Assembly: GCA_964023205.1 (NCBI GenBank)
Contig: OZ026834.1
Span: 34,696,756-34,760,755, forward strand
DNA length: 64,000 nucleotides
Direction of reading: 5' to 3'
Source of the DNA: Lutraria lutraria
Lineage: Eukaryota > Mollusca > Bivalvia > Venerida > Mactridae
Below the pieces are notes generated by a model. It did not search any database. It had not been told where the DNA came from and saw nothing but the letters and a program-made list of their open reading frames with translations. Positions 44,801 to 56,673 of the stretch are shown in pieces. The translations under genes were made by a program, and so were the position numbers. Position 1 is the stretch's first letter. Each line of letters opens with the position of its first letter.

Positions 44801-45379
44801 CAATTTCTTCTACATGGACAAATCTTAGACTCTGTTACCTCTGCTAAATGTCTAGGCTTAGACTTATCATCGGACCTTTCTTTTAACAATCACATAACAA
44901 GTATTACAACAAATGCCAACAAAACCCTAGGCTTCATCAAGAGAAACATAATAAAAAATGAAAAAGGCAAAGAACTTGCATACAAATCCTTGGTCCGGCC
45001 ACAGGTTGAATATTGTTCCTCTGTATGATGTCCTTATACAAAATCTAACATACATAAGGTAGAAATGGTCCAGCGTAGAGCGGGACGATGGGTAAAATCT
45101 TATTACTTCCCATGTTCTAATGTAACTGCCATGATAGAAGATCTCGGTTGTCGCTCTCTTGAAAACCGTAGATATGATTCAAGACTTATCATGTTCTACA
45201 AGATATCCCATAACTTAGTAGCAATCACCCTACCACCCTATATCCAAAAATCAACTAGACTCTCAAGCCATATGCACCCACTAAGCTTCAGACACGTCTA
45301 AGTACCATTTGTTTATAGTAAATACTATCTTCCTTCGTCCCACACTCGTTACTGTTATGGAACAACCTCCCTAGCAATA
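44801..45379 (+). pseudogene. LINE reverse transcriptase C-terminal remnant (copy B)
   Basis: Counterpart of the remnant at 322-900. Here the frame runs through AYKSLVRPQVEYCSSV without the copy-A stop; only the TGA in place of Trp at about 45,027 interrupts it before 45,301. Copy B therefore keeps the older state and the extra lesion in copy A arose after the two copies separated. Confidence 0.8.
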
Positions 45380-46190
45380 GTGTTACCTTGCCTACGGTGG
45401 ACCAGTGCAATGCAGGCGTAACATCAGTAAAATACTAGACCCAGCATCCTGTTTTTATTCTTTAAATCACCCACACGTTTAGGTTTTATCCAATCGAATG
45501 AATATTTGAATAGTTATATAATGATTGTACATAGAGACTTCATGTATGTGTGATGATGTGACTGAAATATAATTCTGTCATATTCTACATACTTTATGAT
45601 TCCTTCTTACACCTTGCACCTCACCAACTACTAACCAAACCTAACAATGGCTGAGTCATTTATCTCCAGTCTCACTATTTCATGATGCCTACTATAGCTC
45701 AGATTTTATTCGATTTTAATGTCACTCTCCTTAACAAACCGGTGCGTACCCCCCGCCTGTCTAGTACACTCGCAAGAGAGGTTGACAGTATTAAGAGATA
45801 GATATAGATACATCAGCAAGAATGCATTCAGTGTACAGATATACCCATTGTATACACATTACAAGTTAAAAGACCATTGACCAAAAAAATCGTAATCACA
45901 AATAGTTCCGCGCCTGCTGTTATGAGTATTTATCTTGGTATGGTGTATTGTACATGCCACTGAAAGATTTTGTTTACATTTACAATTAGAATGTTCCGTG
46001 TCTTTATATCGTTTGAAAAATATCCCCACTAGAAATGACGAGCGGAATTAGCTTGTTATTTAAAACACATGACAATTGCATTTACGCTGCAGTATGCATT
46101 ATTCTAATCTTAAAACGAAAACTACCTTGACTAATATGACTATATGCCTTATTCCTGAAGTAAGCTATTTAATCAAAGGTATATTAAAAT

Positions 46191-46436
46191 CTCACTAAGC
46201 GTTGGAATTCAAATTGCGTAACATTATTTGATAAAAATTAGTCAACATTATACCTTAGGAGGGCTAGTAGTACTTCGCCCTGTCCGATTCCTCTATAATG
46301 TTGTTCTGTTTTATGTGGTAATATGTCTTTAATTCACAAGTTGTTGGTAAAGTCAACATTATTATGAAGTAAGCTGGTGCATTTGATCGGATGAGTACTG
46401 CGGGCAATATTCGTTTACAGGTTCCAGATGAAGTGA
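46191..46436. mobile_element. 246-bp insertion present only in copy B
   Basis: Copy A reads straight through this point (around 1714-1715). The extra block begins CTCACTAAGCG and ends GATGAAGTG; TCACT/AGTGA near the two ends form a very short inverted repeat. No coding capacity. Either a small element inserted in copy B or a deletion in copy A. Confidence 0.6.
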
Positions 46437-48179
46437 TATACATGCTTATATTTCAATCTATAAAGATTTAATGGTTGAGCTATATTTGACATAATTGTTC
46501 TAACAAAGTCTTATATTTTTGTAGAAACATTACTTATGAAAGGTATTAAACAGTAGACATGAGTGTTTATGAAGTTATCAGACTCTTGCTATGTGATTGC
46601 TATTGATATTGACTTAAGAGCCATAATTAATGTCAGCTCGGAATTTATAGCAATTTTTCCACTTTTGATTAGGTAAAGCGTCATAACCGTGATTTAATAA
46701 AAGATACCACTAGTTAGCGGTAAGATGTTTTATAACGCCGAATTATTAAAATTTCTATAAATTTTGATCCATTGGATGCAATGCAGTGTATTCAGCCTTC
46801 CGAGACGTTTTACTAGTCTGTGAGTATATTTCCCTTTGGTTCACAGTCACGAGAAATGTAATTCCCTATTTCTTGACATTTAACAACAGTATCGACGAAG
46901 TCATTTTAAATCACAATAAATGTCAAACCTTAAAGAAAACCACAAGTATGTTTAATGGAAACCTAGGGCGTGAAGAAAAAAGTCCATGGTTACCACCAAA
47001 CAAACAGACTAACTTTTCTGCCTATCCTGCACTTATTTTTGGACTTGGTAAATTTGTGTTCATGCGCTTGTATTTTCACATTACCTATATCAAGGAACCT
47101 ACATTTTTAGAATGTTTATGGTAACATATTTATTTTCGCCTGATGGGGGTTGGACCTTTTAGCCCGAACAAAGTATTTGTTAAACTTCTCGAGGTTATTA
47201 CTATAGATGAATTCTTCATTATTATGATATTGTCAGAATTCTATCAATCTAGCATTGATGTAGAGTATTGACATCAATTATAGTTATATTTATCTACTAA
47301 ATATTGATTTAAAATTAATGAATTATTTATAAATGCTATTCACCTTTCTTTCTAGAAGTATAAAGCTGTGTTTGTACATATCAATTAGCCTGTGATAATG
47401 TTGATGTAACACTCTTGAACTAATCTGTCAAATCTCACATCACCGGAAGTTCAACTTCATTTGGTAGCCTTTGAAAACGTTAAACGAACTTTGACCTTTT
47501 TCATTTATAAGTCCATGATTGTATGTTGCTAATCATATCTCCGGACGATTTACAGGCCGAATGTACCGTTTTCTTCTTGTTCTTGAGTATTGAAACAACA
47601 GAAAAGGTGCGTAATACACTTGTTTAATACATAAAAACTTTTATTGCTGCACTTGTATATCATATTTCTTTTGTATTTATATGGTGATTTATGTAGGTGC
47701 AAAATGAACACATAATTACAAACGTTTTTTTAGGATGAAAAAAACTTCAACATTTCTCCATCACGTAATTTTACCTAAAAAAATGAGATAAAGTTTAAGA
47801 TACCATATACTTTCTTCAATGTCAATTTTCTCATTGGCTATTAATGTCGTACCAACAGCTAGTGTCAGCGATTTTTACAGCTCTAATACGGTAGAGAATT
47901 ACCCAGGCGTACACTTTGATAGAACCACACGCAAAATTTATAAAGTCAACTGGAAAGTATCCTAAAAATATATATCATTTTTTTCTGGTACCGGGTGGGA
48001 TTCGATTTGACAGAGATGAGGTGCATTCACGGAGGACCTTTTTTAATGTCAAGAAAATTGAGGGCACATATTTTTTAAGAAACAAACTGCGTGGTTTTCT
48101 ATTATATCTTTGCCTGTCTGAGTCAATGTTGTACACGGTATATACATCTTGCAGGGTAGATATCCCAGGAAGAATCGAA

Positions 48180-49447
48180 ATGAAAACACTGATGTTATCA
48201 ACGTTTGCTCTTCTGTTCCTCTTTATGGGGAGGGTTGGCGGTTACTTGACGGAAGATGTCAATCGTCTATTGGACGATAAACTTGAAGGTTATAACAAAG
48301 ATATTAGACCAGTCAGGAATCATGACATTACTACAAGATTAATGGTATACATGAATTTGATTTCAATAGTCAAGTTTGACGAAGTGAACCAACAACTAGT
48401 TGTGTCAACAATTATGCAACTTGAATGGCGTGACGAATTCATAAGTTGGAAACCACACGAATACGGCGGTATCACGAATTTTACAACGAATAGCCGACAT
48501 TTTTGGATTCCATCAATGGTATTGATAAACAGTGTAAATAATTTGAAAAAGATTGGAGACGGTTGGTTAGATTTACGTTTAACATCAGAAGGACGCATGT
48601 CGTATTCCCCAGCAGAAATATTTGCAGCAATCTGCGACACAGATGTTACATATTTTCCTTTGATGTTCACAAGTGTTATTTAAATTTCGTGGTCTGGGGA
48701 AAGCCCAGTAATGAAGTAGAATTACAAACTGCACGAAATCATATCAGTACTCAATACTTCCATGAGCATGGTGGCTGGACATTAGAAAACTCCCATATGG
48801 GTATCGAATCTGTCCCAGGGAGTTGGGAAACATACTTACACATAAATGTTCATTTACGCCGGAAACCGCGATTTGTAATTGTTAACATGTTGCTACCTAT
48901 TTTATTTATGACCTTATTAAACATTTTTACATTTATTATACCAACCGAAAGTGGTGAGAGAGTCGGGTTCAGTATAACAATATTGTTAGCCATTGCGGTG
49001 TTTCTTACGCTCGTTGTAGACGATATGCCGAATGTATCAACTCCTATGGCAATATTTGGTTACTATCTGGTAGGAGTATTATTTTTGAGTTGTAGTATTA
49101 CCGTTACGACACTGATCAGCCTTAGGATTTTTTATAAAAATGAGAAAGAAAAGATAGGTCCATTTTGGAAAGTTTTTGTCAAGATATTTTTTCGAAAAGG
49201 ATCTCGAGTACACCCCGATGAACTCGTTAGAGACGGAATTGGAATGTCTGATGAAAGCAAACCAAAGCACGAAGTAGAATCCACAGAAACTCCCGTAGAT
49301 TTGACTAATGGTGATTCATCTTCCAATGATGTCTCATGGGAAAGTATAAGTCGAATGTTCGACAGAGTTTGCTTGGTCGCTTCATTAACAATTCTCATTT
49401 TGTCGACTGTCGCGTTCTTTTCCATAGTGTGCACGTATTCCTCATAA
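48180..49447 (+). pseudogene. Cys-loop ligand-gated ion channel (nAChR-type), frameshifted, copy B
   Basis: Same length (1268 bp) and same one-base deletion in the Cys-loop as copy A (near 48,655-48,662), so the lesion predates the split. Downstream of it the frame is open without a stop through TM1-TM4 to 49,447; the codon that is TAG in copy A is AAG (Lys) here. Seven differences separate the copies from Met to stop: one silent, five missense (Lys/Asn before the Cys-loop, Thr/Ile after TM1, Val/Gly at the 2' position of TM2, Val/Phe in TM3, His/Tyr after TM3) and the nonsense change. A 13-residue Cys-loop would need one extra base. Probably a pseudogene; a sequencing error is unlikely because both copies agree. 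Confidence 0.88.
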
Positions 49448-50697
49448 AGTCCACTGCATACCTAAGTCGCGAGTGGAGCACTGAATTGGTAAAACTAAAA
49501 CACGGAGGTCTGACAACTAAATATGAAGCTGCTTTCTCTGTAGTACCAGAGGAGACCATACGGGTCATGGGCAAGTAGATATTCAATGCTTACAAACAAT
49601 ATATTCGTATTCCCATGGCGTACTCGTGAGGAATGTGCTTCAAGTTTTGTTTATGCGGTTGATGATGGGATATTGGGTTTCTCACCGGGTACCAATTTCA
49701 TAACTTAATTACTTGTTGAATGTTGTTGTATTGTACATAACTTTGTGATACCATTGGATGCTGCATATAGGATGACTGTTATGTTTGATTTCGTATTGAT
49801 ACTCAAGCACAGGACTTTGTTTATGTTGTATGGCAAGTTGGGATATTGGGTCCCACAATACAATTTTGTTTGGAATATAAACTGTATATAGGTATATAAT
49901 TATGTATCAGTTACAAATCAAGGCTTATAGTGACTTTTGACATTTATGATGATTTGTTGTAACTATAGTAATACATTTATTCATGATAACCAAGTGCATG
50001 TTGTGTATAAGTGATATACAATTTGATAAGATCCTGACGGCTTATCGTGACTTTTGACATGTATGATGGGTTATTGTAACTATGGTAACAAAATATTGTA
50101 TATTAGTCAGTTAGCCTGGGTCATATCAGGTATCATGTCATTGTTTGTGTATATTTCAAGATTTTAGTATTTCTTTTACTGTCAATAATGAATAATCGTG
50201 AAGTTCTGCTAAAATGTTTATCACTTTATAAGGATGGGGTTACTTCAAATACTTCTAGGTTTAGAGTTGTTTGCAATATATGGCATATAAATGGAACCCC
50301 ATCTTCACAGATACATGTATTATTAAATGTATATTCATAAATAAACATTTATTGACAGATACATAGTTCTATGTAAGTCCCGGTGCACAGGGACATGAAA
50401 TGTTCATCAAATTCTCCTTTAATTCTTTAAGGTTTTATCTAACACTTGTAAACTTCGTTCCTGACAGTACTCTCAGTGCTTTGATTATATAAGTTTTATA
50501 TCTCGAATATACATACACACAGTTAACGCACAGAGTTAGTATCTTATGATTTAGCTTTATATGATCAAGTCTTGTTTTTATATTGATCTGAAACGCAATG
50601 AGGATTTTACAGAACGAGGAACAACACAAAATAACTCAAAACGTGAGTATTTATTTCCACCGAATATACATATCTCACATATGATGACAAAACAGGA

Positions 50698-50912
50698 GTA
50701 TATATAGCAAGCAGTGCTCCTAAAAGGAGACTACGTTAGCTCCTGCGCTCCTGAAGGAGACCACAGTAGCACCTGTGCTCCTTCCTACAATGGAGCAATA
50801 CATAAAAAAGTAAACATGAAAGGAGTAATGAATATGACAACGAATGAAAGGAGTAATGAATGAAATATGGGTGAAAGGAGTAACGAATGGACCGTGAATA
50901 CAAGGAGCATAA
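50698..50912. repeat. AGGAG/CTCCT cluster (copy B)
   Basis: Counterpart of 5965-6180 with nearly no change. Confidence 0.6.
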
Positions 50913-51137
50913 ACGCAAATATGTTACAGATCTATATATCTGCATGTTTTATTTTTAGTTTCGATTTATTCTGTATGTTTATATGTGAACAAATTAATAT
51001 TATCATAATTATCATTATATTATCAATAATGCAGACCATTAAAATGTGTGCATGATTAAATCTAAAGGTTAATGATGTCAAATGCACAGACGGTTTGCAG
51101 GTATGCCGGACAAATGATCATCTATAATGAATATAAG

Positions 51138-51287
51138 AATCCACCATGAGCTTCTATGTAGGATAAGGATATCTCACCCAAGGGGTCGGATTTTAACCAG
51201 GGACGAGGCTTGCCGAGTTCCCTGGTTAAAATTCCGACCCCGAGGGTGAGATATCCTTATCCTACATAGACTGTCTCATGATGGATT
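51138..51287. mobile_element. Long fold-back (hairpin) element, copy B
   Basis: Same palindrome as at 6406-6555, with both arms conserved. Confidence 0.8.
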
Positions 51288-52062
51288 ATTTTTCTCCCAC
51301 TCATTTTGAGAAAATACAAAACCCTCATGACAACATCGACAAAATTGGTAAAAATCTACTTTTTTACCTTATCGTTTATCACATTCAAAAGTTGCACAGC
51401 TGAAGAGAACGGTATTTTAAAGTACATACTAAAAGTATGTACCAAACAATTTCCCCGCGTACAGCCTTCTCCAGTGTGGTTGAATTAATTTACAGTTTAA
51501 AAATGTGAAGGTCGCATTTCGTCACCACGAGTGTATGAATACACAAAGTGTAAACAAATATTGAATAAACGACAATGTAAACAATATACATTTATTGTGT
51601 AACTATTTATGCCATGAGACACATCCAATAAAACAGTATTTAAATCAATAAAACAACATGTGTTTTGAATATTGAACAGTTAACTGCAACAGTTAGGAAC
51701 TATTTGATAACGCGACAGTCTTCTTCACTATGAATGCGTAACAAGTCACAAAAGTTTAACGGGCGTGCGACTTTCACTCAGAATCAGAGTCGCTTGACAC
51801 AATTATTCTTCGTCGTTTCGGATTAGGTTGACTGTAGTTCAGTATTGAAGTTAATGTTAAATGTGCAGTTCTTCATCATACTGCCGGCGAACATGCCTTC
51901 AACGACACTTGTGTTTTATTTTTATTTTACAAGACTGATTGTGAACGCATGTTTGGACGAACCTGCATTTCTCTCGGCCTAGATGGAGAACGAACTTGTT
52001 CACGATGTAATTCAACCTGATTCATTGGATCAATAGAGCTTGTGGAGGGTGGATACGTAATA

Positions 52063-52274
52063 CTGAAAACTATCTTACATGAGTAAAAGTGGGAGAAAAT
52101 AAAAATCCACTAATGCGTGTTTACTATGCAGACGTAGTAGTAGTAAAAGTAGTCCCGTGAAGGTCGGAATGAATTCACGTGCGGTGGTCGCTCATGTAAG
52201 AAAGATGTTGCTAATGTAAGATAGGATTTTCCTATATGAGCTGAAAACCTATCTTACATGAGTAAAAGTGGGAG
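52063..52274. repeat. Repeated TCTTACATGAGTAAAAGTGG blocks (copy B)
   Basis: Counterpart of 7331-7545. The second block is longer here (GTGGGAGAAATGACG...), so copy A has lost, or copy B gained, about 18 bp. Confidence 0.5.
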
Positions 52275-52347
52275 AAATGACGTTCTTCGGCACTAGAACT
52301 ACACAAACGTTATGTCTGTAAGATTTCACGCCATGGGTTTTCTGTTC

Positions 52348-52508
52348 GTTGGACCAACGGTGGTCAAACATTGATATTCATGTCCATTTTCTTCTTTGTT
52401 GGGCCACTGTTGGCACAACGTATGATTTTAGTTTATTACTTTTCATAAATGACCCAACGTTGGGCAAATCAAGATTTGCCGCCCACGGATATTCGTCGTT
52501 GGTCCAAC
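52348..52508. mobile_element. Small GTTGG-palindrome MITE, copy B
   Basis: Counterpart of 7597-7757 with the same ends and inner palindromes. Confidence 0.65.
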
Positions 52509-52893
52509 TGAGTCTTTCTATCTGGGATGTGTTTGTTAATAAGACTTACTTCCGATGTTGACAAAAAATACACATTAATTAAAGTCTTGTCTTACAAACT
52601 TAGTCTAATAATTACATTTCCCTAACGCGATGTCAAAAATCAAATTAGAATTGTTCTTCCGGTTTGAGTTATCATGATTTTAAATCTCTCCACGCACACC
52701 CTTACTGCTAAGACGTCTATGATATTTAACGCAGTCTTCCATTAAATTCTCTCAATTAGACATTTTGTAAAGTAATGTTAATTGGTTCAAACATACATGT
52801 ACTAGAAATGATACATCCGTCAAGATAAAACATATATCTTTTAACACTCCCGGCCATGAATTCATACTGCATAAAATTGATTTTATTCTGATA

Positions 52894-52991
52894 TGACGTT
52901 CTGTCAAATCCTACGCTTGGTGACGTAGACGTCGTCGTCCAATCAGAAATGAGATGACGTCCATTTGTCGTTGCTATAGGCGTCATTGCGT
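52894..52991 (+). promoter_or_regulatory. CRE-rich promoter with CCAAT box (copy B)
   Basis: All CRE cores (52,894; 52,921; 52,955) and the CCAAT box (52,939) of copy A are conserved here, upstream of the frameshifted copy of the gene. Confidence 0.55.
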
Positions 52992-53031
52992 TCATGCTAG
53001 AACATAGAAACCCCGAATTACGCATGGCGCG

Positions 53032-54181
53032 ATGGAAAATACATTAGTAAACAAGACTGACGTGGATGAAACTCTTCCAAAAAAAATTGGAGGACTATAT
53101 ACACAAGACAGTCAAGGTAATATTGTAAAATCAGGAAGTACTGGAGAAGCAAATGAAAATTCTGATTCTAACATTCAGCAAAATGATAATGACACGTCTA
53201 TTGCTGGACCGTCGATTGATGTTTTTTCGCCTTCGTCATCTCGAGCATGTTTATCTTCATCAACGATTGATACACTAAAAGATGCTGATGACAAAAACGC
53301 AAATGGACGCATTTATACAATAGACAGCGATGTTTCGCTTTCATCACCACGGACATGTTTATCTTCAACAACTATTAAAAGATGCTGATGATCTGCTAAA
53401 TGAGTTAGATGCTATATTACCATCTACTTACAAAGGCATTACTGAACACACTACTTCGGATAATCATATTGAGAAAACAAACACATTTAGAACTGCACAA
53501 AAGAATGACAACAAACACGAGGATGAGAGCAAAACAGGAAATTCGGACATGGACAAAATTGATAGCAGAACAAAGCAGATAAATAATGCTGATGTTAACA
53601 TAGATGAAACTGTGAAAGATTCTGCCGAGAGAGAAGGTGGTGTTTCCCAAATCAGAAATGATGTCCGTCTTGAAAATGGCACAGTTTGTGAGGAAGTCAA
53701 TATCAAAAAAGGTATACTAAAAGTAGCATCCTTAATAATAAGTATTCCTTTAGTCGATTTGGTAACATCAGGATATCAGGAAGCAGTGCCAACATTACCT
53801 GGTGAAGTTATCAAAGCATCAGGTAAAAATGAAAGAGTTATTAGTAACAAGATAACAGTAATAGATAATGATGATGTTGGTGAAATAAGAGAAAAGAAAA
53901 GGAAGAAGAAAACTAGGAAAGAACTTTTCTGTGGATGTTTTTGGAGAGAGAGAAAACCCGAAATAGAGTCTGTATGTAGAATTAAACAATCAGTGAAAGA
54001 TGCAGTAGTTGTTAAGAAAGAGAAAGTGGTACATGACAAAGTGGGATATTTTGACAATGAATCAAAACAAGCTGATTCATTCTTACATTTTGAAGCATTT
54101 GATGAAAACAGAGAAAATTGTTTCAGAAGATTCTGGAGGAGGTTGAGAGGTCGCGAAAGGAGAGACAATAGTTGTCTTTAG
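53032..54181 (+). pseudogene. Frameshifted copy B of the 385-residue protein gene
   Basis: Same gene as 8281-9438, but 8 bp (present in copy A at about 8625-8632) are missing near 53,374-53,376 between short ATT repeats, a typical slippage deletion. The first frame stops at 53,388 in the second TID(S)LKDADD motif; the remaining 260-odd codons are intact in the other frame to 54,181. Other differences are Arg/Lys near the N-terminus, and Val/Ile and Gly/Arg after the CGCFW motif. Likely null unless translation re-initiates. Confidence 0.7.
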
Positions 54182-55022
54182 TAATAACTGATATATAACG
54201 TACATTACTTTCACATATTGGATGGAAGAATAATTTATCAATCGATATATCGATAAAATGTGTGTTTTTAATTGAATGTTGATGTGTTCGTTATAAAGTG
54301 TCCGTCCGTTCGAACAAATGACACCCGAGCGAGCTAAATATGCGTAAATGTATTTACATGTAAATAATGAAATAAAAAGAAATAATTTGCATCTAATTCT
54401 ATTTGTGTTTATTGTGGAAAAATGTGTATAAATATAGATCTATCAGTGTATCGACTAGTATATCTAATATTATTTAATCAACGTTGTATTTTGTAAGGTC
54501 CGATTGGCATTTTATTCCAAAAGCACCGTATTAAACGAGTATTTGACACCATACTTTCGTCTACTTTTTAAATTGATTTTATGCACGTAAATGCGTATGG
54601 CTGACTACTCCATGGAAAACAATGTATATATAGCAATAATAAATAAATAAACTTTGATATCAAGGATAAATAGTTCAGGAAAATTTTAATCACATTATTT
54701 AAGCACATGACATTCAATAAGGCCTTAAAAGTGTTTGTTTCTCCATGGTTACACAACCTATCATAATTTTCCACCGCGACCTTAGATTTTTTGCTAGGTC
54801 TGAGGGACTGTACACCAATTTTCTCCCCTTTTTACCTCCCCACACACTTTCATGAACAAAAACAGAAACCCCGACATTTTTATGATAATATTAAACAGGA
54901 TAGTGCAAACAAACAGGAAGACATGACAGTGTTATTCATGATGCATTGAAAGTCGGTTATTTATGAACTATATGCGGATAATTTCAGTAACTAGACTCTA
55001 GTGAGGTTTTATAACGTCCAAC

Positions 55023-55463
55023 TCAAAAGTAACACTTAATATCAGATATGACCACCGCTTGAATTTTTTACTTCAGAGCATCTGAATTAGTGCTTGACTG
55101 AGGTTATTGAGGTTTGTGTGCAGGTTGTGACGTCACACTACACGTATGTCCAGACTATCGAAGAGGTGCGATTGATGGGGTTCTGATCTGGAGCTAAGCG
55201 GGCCAGTCATCATAGAAATCAATATTATTGGACCTGAGAAGCTGTACTGTGTATGGCTTGTGGCATTGTCATGTAGAAATATTGATATGTTTGTGTTGTT
55301 GTGCGTACGTGAGGCGTGCGAAAGCCATTGCGGTAACCATGGGCATTCAATTTGCCATCATCCACAACAAATGGTGAACCATAATTATGACCATGGGAAA
55401 TAGAATCCCAGGCTATACCAGAAGTCCTACACCCCCGCCCCCATACATTCTTGTTCAACAAAC
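55023..55463 (-). pseudogene. Tc1/mariner-like transposase remnant (copy B)
   Basis: Counterpart of 10,280-10,720 with the same lesions; the residue differences are minor (Pro/Gln). Confidence 0.75.
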
Positions 55464-56012
55464 CAACAGTAGGCTAATTAAAGCGTTCATTTGACCACGT
55501 GTCATAATGTGTGGACGTCCGTTATTTGTAAGAAGGAAACTCCTGTTCGAAGACTGCATATAGCTCGACTAAAACTCCAAACAACTTTTGTAACTTCTTC
55601 TACAAAATATCATACGGCATACCAATATCAAATATGACGATTGCACATTCACGTTAATTTCTTGTTATTCTTCGTGTAGGTAAAGACTACAATTGCAAAA
55701 AAAGGACTTCCATATACATGTACACGTTGATGTATTTACAAATTTCTAAGCATTTTCTTTTAAATGAAAACACCATGTTTAAGACTAGTGAACTATGATG
55801 GTTGAATTGTTGAACCATCTATGCATGTGCATTTGCCAATTTCACTAGTGCACGTACAAATGCTAAAATCATTGAATACTGAAGCCCATACGAAGGCCAA
55901 CATAATTATCACAGAACCCTTAAAATGCCTCTTTGGAAAGTGTGTCAGCTTAGATATTACTGGCTTGGAAATGATTTTTTACCATTATTGAACAGGGCTA
56001 CACCCTTCTTCA

Positions 56013-56193
56013 TACAGTGTAACTTCCATGAACGGTCACCTCCGAACAACAGCCACCTCCCTGTATCAGTCTCTATGCTAGCAACCCAAATCGAAATTTT
56101 ACTCTATTTTCGCTCTCTCAACAACAGCCACCTCCTTACACCAGTCATGTTTGTCATTCCCATTGGTGGCTGTTGTAGACAGGTTGCATTGTA
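56013..56193. mobile_element. MITE with TACAGTGTAAC/GTTGCATTGTA ends (copy B)
   Basis: Counterpart of 11,270-11,450. Confidence 0.65.
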
Positions 56194-56512
56194 GTTATAA
56201 CATGTACATGCATTTATATTTGAAGTTTCTTTTTTCTGTGTATATAAGCCGGCTAAACATTAGTGCTTGAATACTGTACCAGTACTTACCTTGTTGTCAG
56301 CAAGTCACTGCTAGCTTCTCCACATGCATCAGAGGTGCAGGACCAATGCATTAAGGTTCACAGTCCCTAGCCAGATCATCACGAAGCACATGTACTATAC
56401 CAAAGTTTCAAACTCATGAACCTGACGCTTTCAAACTTTTTTGTTACATGGGGTTTAACATCGAACTAACAGCCAAGTTACCAAAAAACTACTCTAGTTT
56501 TAACTGTGGAAG

Positions 56513-56673
56513 AAGACCCTAGGTATACACCTAGGTAGAGCCACCATCCTTTCTTTATTCACATGTGAAACTGTGTCTATGGTGGAGTCCGGGATTCAAA
56601 CCCACAGTAGTATGGGGCTAGTGATTATACTCATCAAAGAACATTGTCATTTAACCACAGGGACCTCTAAGCT
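56513..56673 (-). mobile_element. tRNA-derived SINE (copy B)
   Basis: Counterpart of 11,770-11,930 with a conserved B-box. Confidence 0.5.
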
